From NCBI GenBank assembly GCA_949282555.1, contig CASDPK010000012.1, positions 1-62,935 on the forward strand: a DNA stretch of 62,935 bases, in the 5' to 3' direction. Below, one piece after another: positions 1 to 8,202 of this stretch (positions within the stretch are counted from its first letter, which is position 1; every line of letters begins with the position of its first letter). Origin of the DNA: an uncultured Lentisphaeraceae bacterium. GTDB taxonomy: Bacteria; Verrucomicrobiota; Kiritimatiellia; RFP12; DVOR01. The notes under the pieces are model-generated. The model made no database searches, was not told the DNA's origin, and saw only the letters and a list, made by a program, of their open reading frames with translations. The translations under genes and the position numbers were made by a program.

Positions 1-12
1 CCCCCGGGGGGC

Positions 13-31
13 GGGAGGGGAACCCCCTCCC
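13..31. terminator. GC-rich hairpin at window edge
   Basis: GGGAGGGG (13-20) and CCCCTCCC (24-31) form a perfect 8-bp stem with a very short loop. It may end a gene lying left of the window. A T-tract is not clear, so the assignment is weak. Confidence 0.25.
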
Positions 32-132
32 TCTGCTTCGCCTTCCTTCCTTTCTGACGGCTCCGACGGCCTGTTGCGTTATATTGTGCAAAAGGCACCA
101 CGTGCCTACTGTAATTTGCCCCAATTGTCGGC

Positions 133-161
133 TTGCCCGTGCAAGGAGACTTTGCTATACT
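133..161 (+). promoter_or_regulatory. Promoter of tRNA-Arg
   Basis: A -35 box TTGCCC (133-138), a 17-bp spacer and an extended -10 TGCTATACT (hexamer 156-161) lie just upstream of the tRNA at 175. The same -35/17/-10 arrangement recurs in the repeat units at 51012 and 53039. Confidence 0.65.
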
Positions 162-174
162 CGTGGGGTTTTGT

Positions 175-251
175 GCGATTGTAGCTCAATTGGATAGAGC
201 GTTGGCCTCCGAAGCCAAAGGTTGCGGGTTCGACCCCCGCCTTTCGCACCA
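175..251 (+). tRNA. tRNA-Arg (anticodon CCG)
   Basis: The cloverleaf can be drawn directly: D arm GCTC/GAGC, anticodon stem TTGGC/GCCAA with loop CTCCGAA (anticodon CCG), T arm GCGGG/CCCGC with TTCGACC, and an encoded CCA at 249-251. It reads CGG codons. The acceptor arms GCGATTG and CTTTCGC leave two adjacent U-U mismatches at positions 5-68 and 6-67, which is unusual; all other arms pair perfectly. A good promoter lies 14 bases upstream. Confidence 0.9.
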
Positions 252-278
252 TTTTTGTATCCAGCGGGAGAGCGCGTC

Positions 279-1532
279 ATGGCAATCGATTTGAAGGCCG
301 CGTACAAAACGGTAATGGATGATCATTTTACCCCCACGATGGAGATTTCGTTTGTGGATGGGGATCACCGCCAGACGCTTGTGTACGAAAAGGTCGCTTG
401 GACGATTGATGGCGTGCGCAAGGGGCTTCGTTACGGAGAAAACCCGGGCCAGGAAGCAGCGATGTACCGCTTGGTCAACGGCAATTTGGTGCTGGGGAAC
501 GTTCAGACCATTCAGCCTGGCCGTGCATTGGTTTCGGATGCAGAGCTTCTCCAATTCGGCAAACATCCCGGGAAGATCAACCTGACGGATGCGGACAACG
601 CGCTCAACATCCTTCGATTCTTGACGGCAACGCCCTGTGCCGTCATCGTGAAGCACAACAATCCTTGTGGTGTGGCCAAAGGTTCCACGATCGCCGAGGC
701 GTATGATCGTGCCAACAAGGCGGATCTTTTGGCAGCCTTTGGTGGGTGCATCGCCCTGAACCGAGTCTGCGACAAAGAGACCGCGGAGCTGATCACTCGG
801 AATTACGCTGAGGTGGTTGTGGCGCCCGGATTCACCGATGAGGCCTTGACGCTCTTTGCGGCGAAGAAGAATCTGCGTGTGATGCGCATTGAGGCGATGG
901 AACGCCTCGAAACCTATGCGACGGAGCGCTTCCTCGATCTCAAGAGCATGATGGACGGCGGCATTATCGCCCAGCTGAGTTTCCTCCCCGAAGCTCGCAC
1001 GGCCGACCGATTGATCGTTCCCGAGGTGACGGATAAGGAAGGCCGTCTCCATCGCATCCTTCGTGCCCCCACACAGCAAGAATTGGACGACCTGCTGTTC
1101 GGATGGTTGGTTGAGAGCGGCGTAACCTCCAACTCCGTGTTGTTCGTGAAAGATGGTGTGACCGTTGGCATCGGCACCGGTGAGCAGGATCGCGTGGGCG
1201 TGGCGGAAATCGCCCGCGACAAAGCCTATCGCAAGCTCGCCGATCGCTATGCGCGAGAGACCTACGGAACGCCCTACAATGAACTCGGCGATGCCGTGAG
1301 GCAAGCCGCCTGCGATGCCTTTGCCAAGGAAACCAACGGTGGCCTCAAAGGCGCCTGCATGGTTTCCGATGCCTTCTTCCCCTTCCGTGACGGTGCGGAG
1401 GTCGGCATCCGTGAAGGTGTCACCGCCATCATCCAGCCCGGCGGTGCCATCCGCGACTGGGACGTCATTGATTGTTGCAATGAGCATGGCGTGACGATGG
1501 TTTTCACCGGCCAGCGTAGTTTCCGCCACTGA
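279..1532 (+). CDS. purH: AICAR transformylase, stand-alone PurH-type
   Basis: The 417-residue product matches the C-terminal formyltransferase half of PurH, which transfers a formyl group from 10-formyl-THF to AICAR in purine synthesis. Visible motifs are LRYGENPGQ near residue 50, KHNNPCGVA near 125 and AFGGCIALN near 150. The IMP cyclohydrolase (MGS-like) domain of ordinary PurH (about 520 residues) is absent, so IMP cyclisation must be done elsewhere. The start at 279 was chosen because GGGAG precedes it and the reading frame further upstream runs into the tRNA. A lipoprotein gene follows after 8 bp. Domain identity is clear; using the name purH for this short form is a convention. Confidence 0.88.
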   Translation: MAIDLKAAYKTVMDDHFTPTMEISFVDGDHRQTLVYEKVAWTIDGVRKGLRYGENPGQEAAMYRLVNGNLVLGNVQTIQPGRALVSDAELLQFGKHPGKINLTDADNALNILRFLTATPCAVIVKHNNPCGVAKGSTIAEAYDRANKADLLAAFGGCIALNRVCDKETAELITRNYAEVVVAPGFTDEALTLFAAKKNLRVMRIEAMERLETYATERFLDLKSMMDGGIIAQLSFLPEARTADRLIVPEVTDKEGRLHRILRAPTQQELDDLLFGWLVESGVTSNSVLFVKDGVTVGIGTGEQDRVGVAEIARDKAYRKLADRYARETYGTPYNELGDAVRQAACDAFAKETNGGLKGACMVSDAFFPFRDGAEVGIREGVTAIIQPGGAIRDWDVIDCCNEHGVTMVFTGQRSFRH

Positions 1533-1540
1533 GGCTTCAT

Positions 1541-2122
1541 ATGCCGAACGTCGCCTGGAAGGTTATCCTACCGTTGTGTGCGTTGCTGTTGTGCGGTTGT
1601 GCAGCAACGATGGCGGATTATGAGACGGATTCCGCGATCACCGCCCGTTTGCCGGCGGAAGAAAGCCAATCCATCGATGTGCCGAAGCGCTTTTTTGACG
1701 ACATTCTCCCCAAGCGTTTCCAGCACGAAGGCATCGGTATCATCAACACGCAGGAGCAGTTCTCCGCATTCTGGGAGCTCTATACCCGAGATGCCACGGC
1801 GTTGCCGCCTTCCATCGATTTCCGGAGTTCGGTGTTGCTCTTCGTCTACGATCCGGTCTACTACAATCTCGTGCGATTCAAGGGGCTTAATGTCTGGAAA
1901 GGCATTGCCAATCCCTTTGTCGAGCGCACGAAATGGAAATTGTCGATTGAGGGCGATCCCAACCTTCTGCGCATCCGAAAGGCCGCCGGAGAAAAAATTC
2001 CCGAGCCCAAGGTCAATGTGGCCCTTCTCCAAATTCCCCGCAACCTGCCCGGGCGGCCAGGTGTCACGGCGATCCTTGTGGACGCCGAGGGGAGCGTCAT
2101 TCCCGTGCCCTCTGAGCCCTGA
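1541..2122 (+). CDS. Putative lipoprotein
   Basis: The 193-residue product opens with a lipoprotein signal: a hydrophobic stretch ending in LLLCGC with the acceptor cysteine at residue 20, so it is probably anchored in a membrane facing the periplasm. The rest is soluble and mixed alpha/beta in character, with no motif I recognise. It lies 8 bp after the AICAR transformylase and 6 bp before the EIIA-like gene, so the three probably form one transcript, but no functional link is evident. Confidence 0.7.
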   Translation: MPNVAWKVILPLCALLLCGCAATMADYETDSAITARLPAEESQSIDVPKRFFDDILPKRFQHEGIGIINTQEQFSAFWELYTRDATALPPSIDFRSSVLLFVYDPVYYNLVRFKGLNVWKGIANPFVERTKWKLSIEGDPNLLRIRKAAGEKIPEPKVNVALLQIPRNLPGRPGVTAILVDAEGSVIPVPSEP

Positions 2123-2128
2123 ACCATC

Positions 2129-2848
2129 ATGCATCGGCAACTGACGTTTAAGCAGGCATGTGAGCGCCTCCGCATCCCCGAGCAGACGCTCCGCGATGCG
2201 GTGAAATATGGTGAAGTGCCTTGCCGGAAGCACGGTTCGGACGTTGTTTTTGACGCGAACGAATTGGATGCGTGGGGCTCGCGGCGTATTTTGGCGCTTC
2301 GCCATCGCGAGCTTGTCCCGGAGCACATCGCCTCAACCCGGCAAGACGTCAAGGTCATCGCCGACGATGTGCTCTTGCCCCACCTGCTCAAACCTGGATA
2401 CGTGGCGCTTGACGCACGTTCCAAAACCCGCAAAAGCGTCATCCGCGATTTGGTCGATATGGCCGAGGCGCGTGAATTGCTTTGCGATCCGGCCGATATG
2501 CTTCGGCAATTGGAGGAGCGTGAGGCGGTCTCTTCGACGGCCCTCCCCGGCGGCATTGCCCTGCTCCACCCGCACCATCCGGACCCTTATCTGATCACGG
2601 AGCCGTTTATGCTGGTGGCTCGGAACCTCCGTCCCATTTGGTTCGGTGCGGAAGACGATACGCCAACGGATCTCTTTTGCCTCATTTGCTGTGGCGAAAA
2701 CATGCGCCATCTCCATGTGCTCGCCCGTCTTTGCATGATGATTCGCGAAACAGACGTCTTGAGCGAGATTCGTTCCGCCGAGACGGCGGAAGCGCTGACC
2801 GAGGCGATCTATGCCGCCGAGCGTGCCGTCCTCGCGAAACTTCACTAA
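2129..2848 (+). CDS. PTS EIIA (PtsN-like) with N-terminal helix-turn-helix
   Basis: Residues 1-55 resemble an excisionase/MerR-type winged helix (LTFKQACERLRIPEQTLRDA). Residues 80-239 resemble a fructose/nitrogen-type PTS EIIA domain, with the phosphorylatable histidine expected at H147 in ALPGGIALLHP. PtsN-like proteins usually regulate rather than transport sugar. The added DNA-binding-like domain suggests that phosphorylation could be linked to transcription or to localisation. No EI, HPr or permease gene is nearby. The gene is the last plus-strand gene before a convergent one, with a hairpin between them. Confidence 0.75.
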   Translation: MHRQLTFKQACERLRIPEQTLRDAVKYGEVPCRKHGSDVVFDANELDAWGSRRILALRHRELVPEHIASTRQDVKVIADDVLLPHLLKPGYVALDARSKTRKSVIRDLVDMAEARELLCDPADMLRQLEEREAVSSTALPGGIALLHPHHPDPYLITEPFMLVARNLRPIWFGAEDDTPTDLFCLICCGENMRHLHVLARLCMMIRETDVLSEIRSAETAEALTEAIYAAERAVLAKLH

Positions 2849-2903
2849 GTGCTCTCACGCGCACCCGCACACCACAAACATCCAGACGCCCTACATCCCC
2901 AAT

Positions 2904-2944
2904 CGAGATACGGCGTACCTTGAAGTGTGACGCTCTGTATCTCG
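2904..2944. terminator. Imperfect palindrome between convergent genes
   Basis: CGAGATAC (2904-2911) pairs with GTATCTCG (2937-2944), extended by GCG/CGC across an internal loop. It lies between convergent genes, so a bidirectional terminator is likely. It belongs to the dispersed word family CTCCGTATCTCG also seen near 18600, 40019 and 50839. Confidence 0.5.
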
Positions 2945-2946
2945 GA

Positions 2947-3495
2947 TTAAGGGACGGCGCGGCCGTCTCCAAGAAGAATGTCGGCAAGCTCAGGATCTTT
3001 GGTCCGCACCTCTTCTGTGGTAAGGCCATCCAACTCATGCGGGAAGACAATCCACTCAGAGGTCTCGCGGACGGTATAATCCGGCGCAAAGCCCACAAGA
3101 TTGGCCAAAGGTTTCCAATAGACCGTGGCAATGCGCAAGTCAGCCTGCGGGAGGCGTTTACGCACGGCAAGCGCCGTCTTCCCACTGTCGAAGACATCGT
3201 CCACCACAAGAACGCGGCACCCCTCGGGAATGGCATCAAGAATCGGCTCCGCTCCGTGGAAAGAGACCGTCTCCGTGCGCTCACCGATGCCCGCATACGA
3301 AGAACATTTCACGACGGCATTGGCAACGGGGCGTCCGAGGAAGGCGAACACCTCACTGACCACCACGCCCGGGAAAGCCCCCCCGCGCCACAACGCAAGA
3401 ATTAGATCGGGTTGCCAAGTGGCATCATCGAAAACTTTTTTTGCGAGGCGCGCGCAATCACGCTGGAAAGCATCGGCCGAAACATAAAGCTTCAT
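2947..3495 (-). CDS. Purine-type phosphoribosyltransferase
   Basis: The 182-residue product has the PRPP-binding loop VLVVDDVFDSGKT near residues 93-105 and an early LALWRGGAFPG loop, as in hypoxanthine/xanthine-type phosphoribosyltransferases that salvage nucleobases with PRPP. The ATG at 3495 is preferred over a TTG at 3534 because the family sequence begins at MKLYVSADAF; neither start has a strong ribosome binding site. It is the last gene of the minus-strand dnaX run. Substrate (hypoxanthine, guanine or xanthine) cannot be decided from sequence alone. Confidence 0.78.
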   Translation of the reverse strand: MKLYVSADAFQRDCARLAKKVFDDATWQPDLILALWRGGAFPGVVVSEVFAFLGRPVANAVVKCSSYAGIGERTETVSFHGAEPILDAIPEGCRVLVVDDVFDSGKTALAVRKRLPQADLRIATVYWKPLANLVGFAPDYTVRETSEWIVFPHELDGLTTEEVRTKDPELADILLGDGRAVP

Positions 3496-3537
3496 AAACA
3501 ACGCTCGCTGAATCTTCGGAGTTGACTGCGACAACGA

Positions 3538-4110
3538 TCAATATGCCTTCTGCACTGCGGCGGAAAGCTCAACGGAGGCTCCATCAAGCCAACGCAACAT
3601 GGCCCGCAACGCCACCGGGAGCGTAATCAGCACGCCGATTCCGAAAAGACACGTGCCGGAGAACGCAAGCAAGCCAAACAGAAGACACGGCACGGCCTTG
3701 GCAGGCGCGGAAAACAGAAATTCGAGCGTCGCCCGAAGCGCCACCGGGAGGGGCAAGTCAAACCGATCCGTCAGCACAAGAGCCAACCACAAGGGCTGGG
3801 TAAGCAAAAGCCAAACCGGAAACCCCAACAAGGGATGATGAAGGCTTGGAAGCACCGCAATGATCCAGATACCGAGCCCCAACCAAAAAGCGGTCGCAAT
3901 GCGTCGCGTCCCCTGAAGGCGTTGCGTGAGGTACAGCGCGCGCAACGGCCCCACCGGTGCCGTCGGGCTGAGATGCCAAAGGTAAAGCACCGCTGCCGGC
4001 CCCAAAAGAATCCCTGTCGCACAGGCCACCAAGAAGAGAAACGCAAGGATGGCCTCGCCCACAGGATTGGAGCGGAAATAATCAAAACCGTCTTTAAGAC
4101 ACGCAATCAT
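3538..4110 (-). CDS. Integral membrane protein of unknown function
   Basis: The 190-residue product has about four hydrophobic helices: near 18-46, 73-92, 96-112 and 138-170. A short charged N-terminus precedes the first helix. I recognise no family motif. It sits 13 bp downstream of the single-span protein gene at 4124 and 42 bp upstream of the phosphoribosyltransferase, within the dnaX-recR-rlmN run. It is probably an inner membrane protein. Confidence 0.6.
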   Translation of the reverse strand: MIACLKDGFDYFRSNPVGEAILAFLFLVACATGILLGPAAVLYLWHLSPTAPVGPLRALYLTQRLQGTRRIATAFWLGLGIWIIAVLPSLHHPLLGFPVWLLLTQPLWLALVLTDRFDLPLPVALRATLEFLFSAPAKAVPCLLFGLLAFSGTCLFGIGVLITLPVALRAMLRWLDGASVELSAAVQKAY

Positions 4111-4123
4111 GGCAGGTCAGCGA

Positions 4124-4660
4124 TTAGAATTGCCAATCCAAATCATCGTTGCCCACCGGCAAGATGATACGCTCCAACGGCTGCCCATCTGGGCCAACTT
4201 TGGCATCTTTGCGCTCTTTCGGAGCCTTCCGGACGGGCATGGTCCGCGCGGGAGGCTGCTGCACCTTCTTTTCCTTGGCGGCAGGCGTTTCGGGCTTTTC
4301 GACTTCCTTGGCGGGAGGCGTAACCGCCTCGGCCTGCTTTTGCGGAGCGACCGCTTCTTTGGATTCGGATTCCTTAGCTACAGGCGCAGAAGCCGGCGGC
4401 GTCGCTGTCGGTGCCTGTTTCGTGACCTGCTCGGTGGTCTTCTCCACGGAGAGAGTCACGGGTGTTGTGGGCCGAGAGACCGTGGCCAACGCTTCGGCAT
4501 GGCGCGCTTGGGCCTCGGCAAGGCGGGTTTCCAACAGGCGTTCATTGAGCCCCATCTGCCGTTGCATGACCCACATCACCATGCCACACACCATCGCCAC
4601 GATGATGACCACCGCAAGCGCGATGACAACCACCGCAACATTACTGCTTTTCTGTTCCAT
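4124..4660 (-). CDS. Single-span membrane protein with Pro/Ala/Lys-rich tail
   Basis: The 178-residue product has one membrane helix at residues 9-31 and then a coiled stretch to about 60. A long low-complexity region rich in Pro, Ala, Lys and Glu follows, like the flexible periplasm-spanning arms of TonB-type or cell-envelope linker proteins. The start at 4660 (MEQKSSNV) was chosen over an upstream in-frame ATG at 4771 that lies deep inside rlmN. The chosen frame still overlaps the rlmN end by 20 bp. The function is unknown. Confidence 0.6.
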   Translation of the reverse strand: MEQKSSNVAVVVIALAVVIIVAMVCGMVMWVMQRQMGLNERLLETRLAEAQARHAEALATVSRPTTPVTLSVEKTTEQVTKQAPTATPPASAPVAKESESKEAVAPQKQAEAVTPPAKEVEKPETPAAKEKKVQQPPARTMPVRKAPKERKDAKVGPDGQPLERIILPVGNDDLDWQF

Positions 4661-5696
4661 GACGGGACTCCCGAAGTTTGCGCAACCGAAGCTGTCCACA
4701 GGCGGCATCGGCCTGTTTCCCGCGGCTACGGCGCATTGTGGTGTGGATGCCGGCTTTGAGAAGGGCATCAAGAAAGGTCAGGCAGTCGGCGTGCGACGGG
4801 GTCTTCCCATCAAACTCCGCCACCGGGCTGAGAGGAATGAGATTCACGCGCGCCTTGCGCCCCCGGAGCAACCGAATGAGCTCTGCGGCATGAGCCGGGC
4901 GATCATTGAGATCCCGAACGAGCGTATACTCATACGTGATGATCCGCCCTGTGGCGGCGGTGTAGGCATCGCACGCCGGAAGCAACTCCGCGAGCGGCCA
5001 ACGATGATTCACGGGCATCAGACGCGAACGGATGGCATCGTTCGGGGCATGGAGGGAAACCGACAGCTCAAACTGCACGCCCTCCGTGGCCAACCGTTCA
5101 ATCCCCGGCACAATGCCACACGTGGAAATGGTGATGTGGCGGGCGCCAATGTTCGGGCCCTGCTGGCAATTCAGCACACGCAACGCCCGAAGCACGGCAT
5201 CATAATTCATGAACGGCTCACCCATGCCCATCACCACGATGTTATTGGGCCACTGCCCCATCGCTTGGGCCAACACCGCCACCTGCCCAACAATCTCCGA
5301 GGCCGTCAACGAACGGACACATCCAAGCTGCCCGCTTGCGCAGAAGGCACAGTGCATATCGCATCCCACTTGGGACGAGACACACTGCGTCACACGTCCA
5401 TCGGCAGGGATCCAAACCGTTTCAATCCGCTCGCCATCGGAAGCTTCGAGCAAAAACTTCGTGACGCCATCCGCCCCGGAAGGCGTCCGCTCCACTTCAC
5501 GCAAAGGTTGCAACGGCGCACACTCGGCCAATCGGCTGCGCATCGGACCGGGAAGCGTTGTCAATGCCTGCCAATCGACGACACGATCCCCATAAAGCCC
5601 CCGAACGATCTGTTTCGCCCGGAACGCCGGCCACCCTTCCTCCTTGCAGAGGCGCGCCCAATCATCGGGAAGAAGCCCGTAAGCACCGTTATTCAT
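4641..5696 (-). CDS. rlmN: 23S rRNA/tRNA adenine-C2 methyltransferase RlmN
   Basis: This 351-residue radical-SAM enzyme methylates C2 of A2503 in 23S rRNA and A37 in some tRNAs. The [4Fe-4S]-binding CxxxCxxC is visible as CDMHCAFC (C112, C116, C119). The second conserved cysteine that carries the methyl intermediate is expected at C333 in AACGQLRL. Motifs MGMGEPFMNYD and STCGIVPGI fit the family. Its start overlaps the recR stop by 8 bp, so translation is probably coupled. Confidence 0.95.
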   Translation of the reverse strand: MNNGAYGLLPDDWARLCKEEGWPAFRAKQIVRGLYGDRVVDWQALTTLPGPMRSRLAECAPLQPLREVERTPSGADGVTKFLLEASDGERIETVWIPADGRVTQCVSSQVGCDMHCAFCASGQLGCVRSLTASEIVGQVAVLAQAMGQWPNNIVVMGMGEPFMNYDAVLRALRVLNCQQGPNIGARHITISTCGIVPGIERLATEGVQFELSVSLHAPNDAIRSRLMPVNHRWPLAELLPACDAYTAATGRIITYEYTLVRDLNDRPAHAAELIRLLRGRKARVNLIPLSPVAEFDGKTPSHADCLTFLDALLKAGIHTTMRRSRGKQADAACGQLRLRKLRESRHGTEKQ

Positions 5697-6312
5697 GGAT
5701 CTTCTCCGTTGGGGACTCGACGTGTTGCCGACCGGAAACCGCGCGCCGAAGGGTCAGCGGATCGGCATAAGCGATTCCCGATCCGCAGGGAAGGCCAAAG
5801 GCCAACCGTGTGACGCGCACATCCATATTCTTCAGCCGTTCGGTAATGTATCCAGCGGTGGCATCGCCTTCCAAATCCGTGGAAAGGGCCAACAACACCT
5901 CTCGGATCCCCTCCGCCTGAACCCGTTGCACCAACGCGGTGACCCGAAGTTCCCCCACGCCGGTTTGCCGACCGGGCGAAAGCTTTCCCATCAACGCATG
6001 ATAACGGCCCTTGAACGCTCCGGAGGCCTCCAGCGTGTGGATATCGGCAGGATCTTCCACCACACACAAAAGCGAACCATCCCTATCGACGCGCGTGCAT
6101 AATGGGCAGGGATCTGCCTCGTGCGAAGTGAAGCCCCCACATTTGGAGCAAAGGCAAACGTTCTCGCGGGCCTCAATCAAGGCGCGCACGAGGGTATCCA
6201 AGAGCGTTTCGGGGCGCCGCACGAGCGCAAGTGCCGCACGTTCAGAGCTTCGCCGACCGAATCCGGGAAGCATGGAAAGCGCATGCACGAGGTTGTCAAG
6301 ATGCGGCAACAC
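5689..6312 (-). CDS. recR: Recombination mediator RecR
   Basis: The 207-residue product has a helix-hairpin-helix start (LSMLPGFGRRSSERAALAL), a zinc finger (CLCSKCGGFT...CPLC) near residues 53-72 and a Toprim domain beginning CVVEDPADIHTLE. RecR works with RecF/RecO to load RecA at single-strand gaps. The start is a GTG at 6312. It lies 27 bp downstream of ybaB, giving the widespread order dnaX-ybaB-recR. Confidence 0.95.
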   Translation of the reverse strand: MLPHLDNLVHALSMLPGFGRRSSERAALALVRRPETLLDTLVRALIEARENVCLCSKCGGFTSHEADPCPLCTRVDRDGSLLCVVEDPADIHTLEASGAFKGRYHALMGKLSPGRQTGVGELRVTALVQRVQAEGIREVLLALSTDLEGDATAGYITERLKNMDVRVTRLAFGLPCGSGIAYADPLTLRRAVSGRQHVESPTEKIHE

Positions 6313-6339
6313 CGAACGTTCCCTCCAAAAAGCGTGAAA

Positions 6340-6651
6340 TCACTTTCCGAAGGGCAGACTGCCATCCTTCATCATCTGCTGCATCATCTGCTGCGTCTGC
6401 TGGCGGACATTGGAGATGGCGGCATTGATCACGGTCTTGAGCATCGTCTCAAAACGATCCGTCTTCCCCGCCTTCACCTCCACCAAGGCTTCCTCGGCAA
6501 TCTTCAGCTGAGTGACGGAAAAATCGCCCTTCACCGTAACCGAAATGCCCCCGTTCTGATGGGTATAGGAAATCTTGTCGATCTCGGCCTGAATCTTCTT
6601 GGCCTCTTTGCGCATCTGCATCGCCTGCTTCATCTGATCAAACATGCCCAT
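6340..6651 (-). CDS. YbaB/EbfC nucleoid-associated protein
   Basis: This 103-residue protein of the YbaB/EbfC family forms small dimers that bind DNA. It starts with MFDQMKQAMQMRKEAKKIQ, has the central strand ISVTVKGDFSVTQLKI and a Met/Gln-rich C-terminal helix. It lies between dnaX (15 bp upstream) and recR, the usual position, which supports the identification. Confidence 0.92.
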   Translation of the reverse strand: MGMFDQMKQAMQMRKEAKKIQAEIDKISYTHQNGGISVTVKGDFSVTQLKIAEEALVEVKAGKTDRFETMLKTVINAAISNVRQQTQQMMQQMMKDGSLPFGK

Positions 6652-6666
6652 GTCAGCATCCTTTCG

Positions 6667-8145
6667 TCAAACATTTTCGTGGACATCCACGGGGCCGCCG
6701 CCGAAAAGGCGAACGGCAAGGTTGAGGATCTCGTCCACATACTGGCCGCCTGAGTCTTGCAACGTCTCCACGCGGACGGCACGCGGGGGGGCGCTCTGCG
6801 GCATGGAAGAAAGGTCTTCGGCACAAGGCGCGTAACCTTCATCTTCCAAGGGAGCCAAATCGTCTTCTGGCTCAACCTCCGCCGCAGAGAGGGGAGAGGG
6901 GGGGACCGTGGGGGAGGATTCCCGCACGGAGGGAGCGGCGCACTGAGGCGCCGCAGGGGCGGCCGCCGGACCTCGCGGAGCGGCGGCCGCCAAACGTCGG
7001 ATCACTTGTTCCCTAAGAGAGGTAAGCCGGCGCAACACCTCATCAAGTGACACCGTCTTGGCCGCACGGGCACAGCGAATCAACGTCATCTCCACGAGCG
7101 TTCTGACGGAGAGCGCTGAGCGCAACCGCCCCTCCATCTCCGAAAGAAGCCCCGTGATTTCCACAATCCGCTGAGGCGGCGCAAGTTTGGCCTGCGCCTC
7201 CAACACCGCGAGCTGCTCGGTGGTGACATCCTGTCGCGCGAGCTCAACACCCGCCTGCTGAAAGACGAGAAGGTTCCGAAAATGCCAGAGCAGTTCCGCC
7301 GTAAGCCGACGCATGTCCTTGCCGGCACCTTCAAAGGCATCAACCGCCCGCAAAATCCCGGGAATGTCGCCTTTCAGAATGGCATCCGCCAACCCTTCGA
7401 GGGCACCACGGGAAACCAAACCGAAAACGGCAAGGACATCCTCTTCCGTCAGATCGGTGCCTTTGAAGGCGATGAGCTGATCGAGTGCGGAAAGCGCGTC
7501 GCGCAACCCTCCGTTGGACCCTCGGGCAATGGCCAAAAGCGCGTCGTCCGTGATGGCAATCCCCTCGGCATTGCAAATGAAGCGCAACCGCCGAAGGATG
7601 TCACCCGTCGAAATGCGCCGCAAGTCAAATCGCTGGCAACGACTGATGATCGTTGGGAGGACCTTGTCCCCCTCCGTGGTGGCAAAGATAAACTTCACAT
7701 ACGGCGGAGGTTCCTCCAACGTCTTCAACAGTGCGTTAAAGGCGGCATTGGAGAGCATATGCACTTCGTCAAGAATGAAGATCTTGAAACGGCTATGCGT
7801 GGGCGCGAACTGCACTTGGTCGAGCACACCATGGATATCCTCCACCTTGTTGTTGGAGGCTGCGTCGAGCTCCACCACGTCCATGTCGGAGCCAACGGCG
7901 ATTCCCTTGCAATTGTCGCATTCCCCGCAGGGATGCATGGTGGGCCCCTTCTCGCAATTCAGCGCCATGGCGAAAATACGCGAGAGCGTGGTCTTGCCAA
8001 TGCCACGCGGCCCAATGAAGAGGTACGCATGCGCGATGCGATCCTGCGCAATGGCATTGGCGAGTGTGCGCGTGACATGATCTTGCCCCACGACGTCGTC
8101 AAACGTCTTGGGGCGCCACTTCCGCGCAAGGACTTCGTAGGCCAT
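6667..8145 (-). CDS. dnaX: DNA polymerase III subunit gamma/tau
   Basis: This 492-residue clamp-loader ATPase has Walker A GPRGIGKT (45-52), a zinc module with C64, C73, C76 and C79, Walker B followed by DEVH (126-129), and an SRC motif near residue 168. The C-terminal third is Pro/Ala-rich and acidic, shorter than E. coli tau. I see no obvious A6G slippery site, so a separate gamma product is not evident. AAAGGAA lies just before the ATG. It leads the ybaB-recR-rlmN run. Confidence 0.93.
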   Translation of the reverse strand: MAYEVLARKWRPKTFDDVVGQDHVTRTLANAIAQDRIAHAYLFIGPRGIGKTTLSRIFAMALNCEKGPTMHPCGECDNCKGIAVGSDMDVVELDAASNNKVEDIHGVLDQVQFAPTHSRFKIFILDEVHMLSNAAFNALLKTLEEPPPYVKFIFATTEGDKVLPTIISRCQRFDLRRISTGDILRRLRFICNAEGIAITDDALLAIARGSNGGLRDALSALDQLIAFKGTDLTEEDVLAVFGLVSRGALEGLADAILKGDIPGILRAVDAFEGAGKDMRRLTAELLWHFRNLLVFQQAGVELARQDVTTEQLAVLEAQAKLAPPQRIVEITGLLSEMEGRLRSALSVRTLVEMTLIRCARAAKTVSLDEVLRRLTSLREQVIRRLAAAAPRGPAAAPAAPQCAAPSVRESSPTVPPSPLSAAEVEPEDDLAPLEDEGYAPCAEDLSSMPQSAPPRAVRVETLQDSGGQYVDEILNLAVRLFGGGPVDVHENV

Positions 8146-8202
8146 AGATTCCTTTCGGTGGACAAAGGCCGGAGGTGAATGATTTCCCCCAATGCCCTTC
8201 TG

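Noticed and set aside
4149..5813. Long plus-strand frame opposite the 4124 gene and rlmN
   Set aside because: It is antisense to genes with clear family motifs, has a composition typical of a reverse-strand shadow and no recognisable domain.
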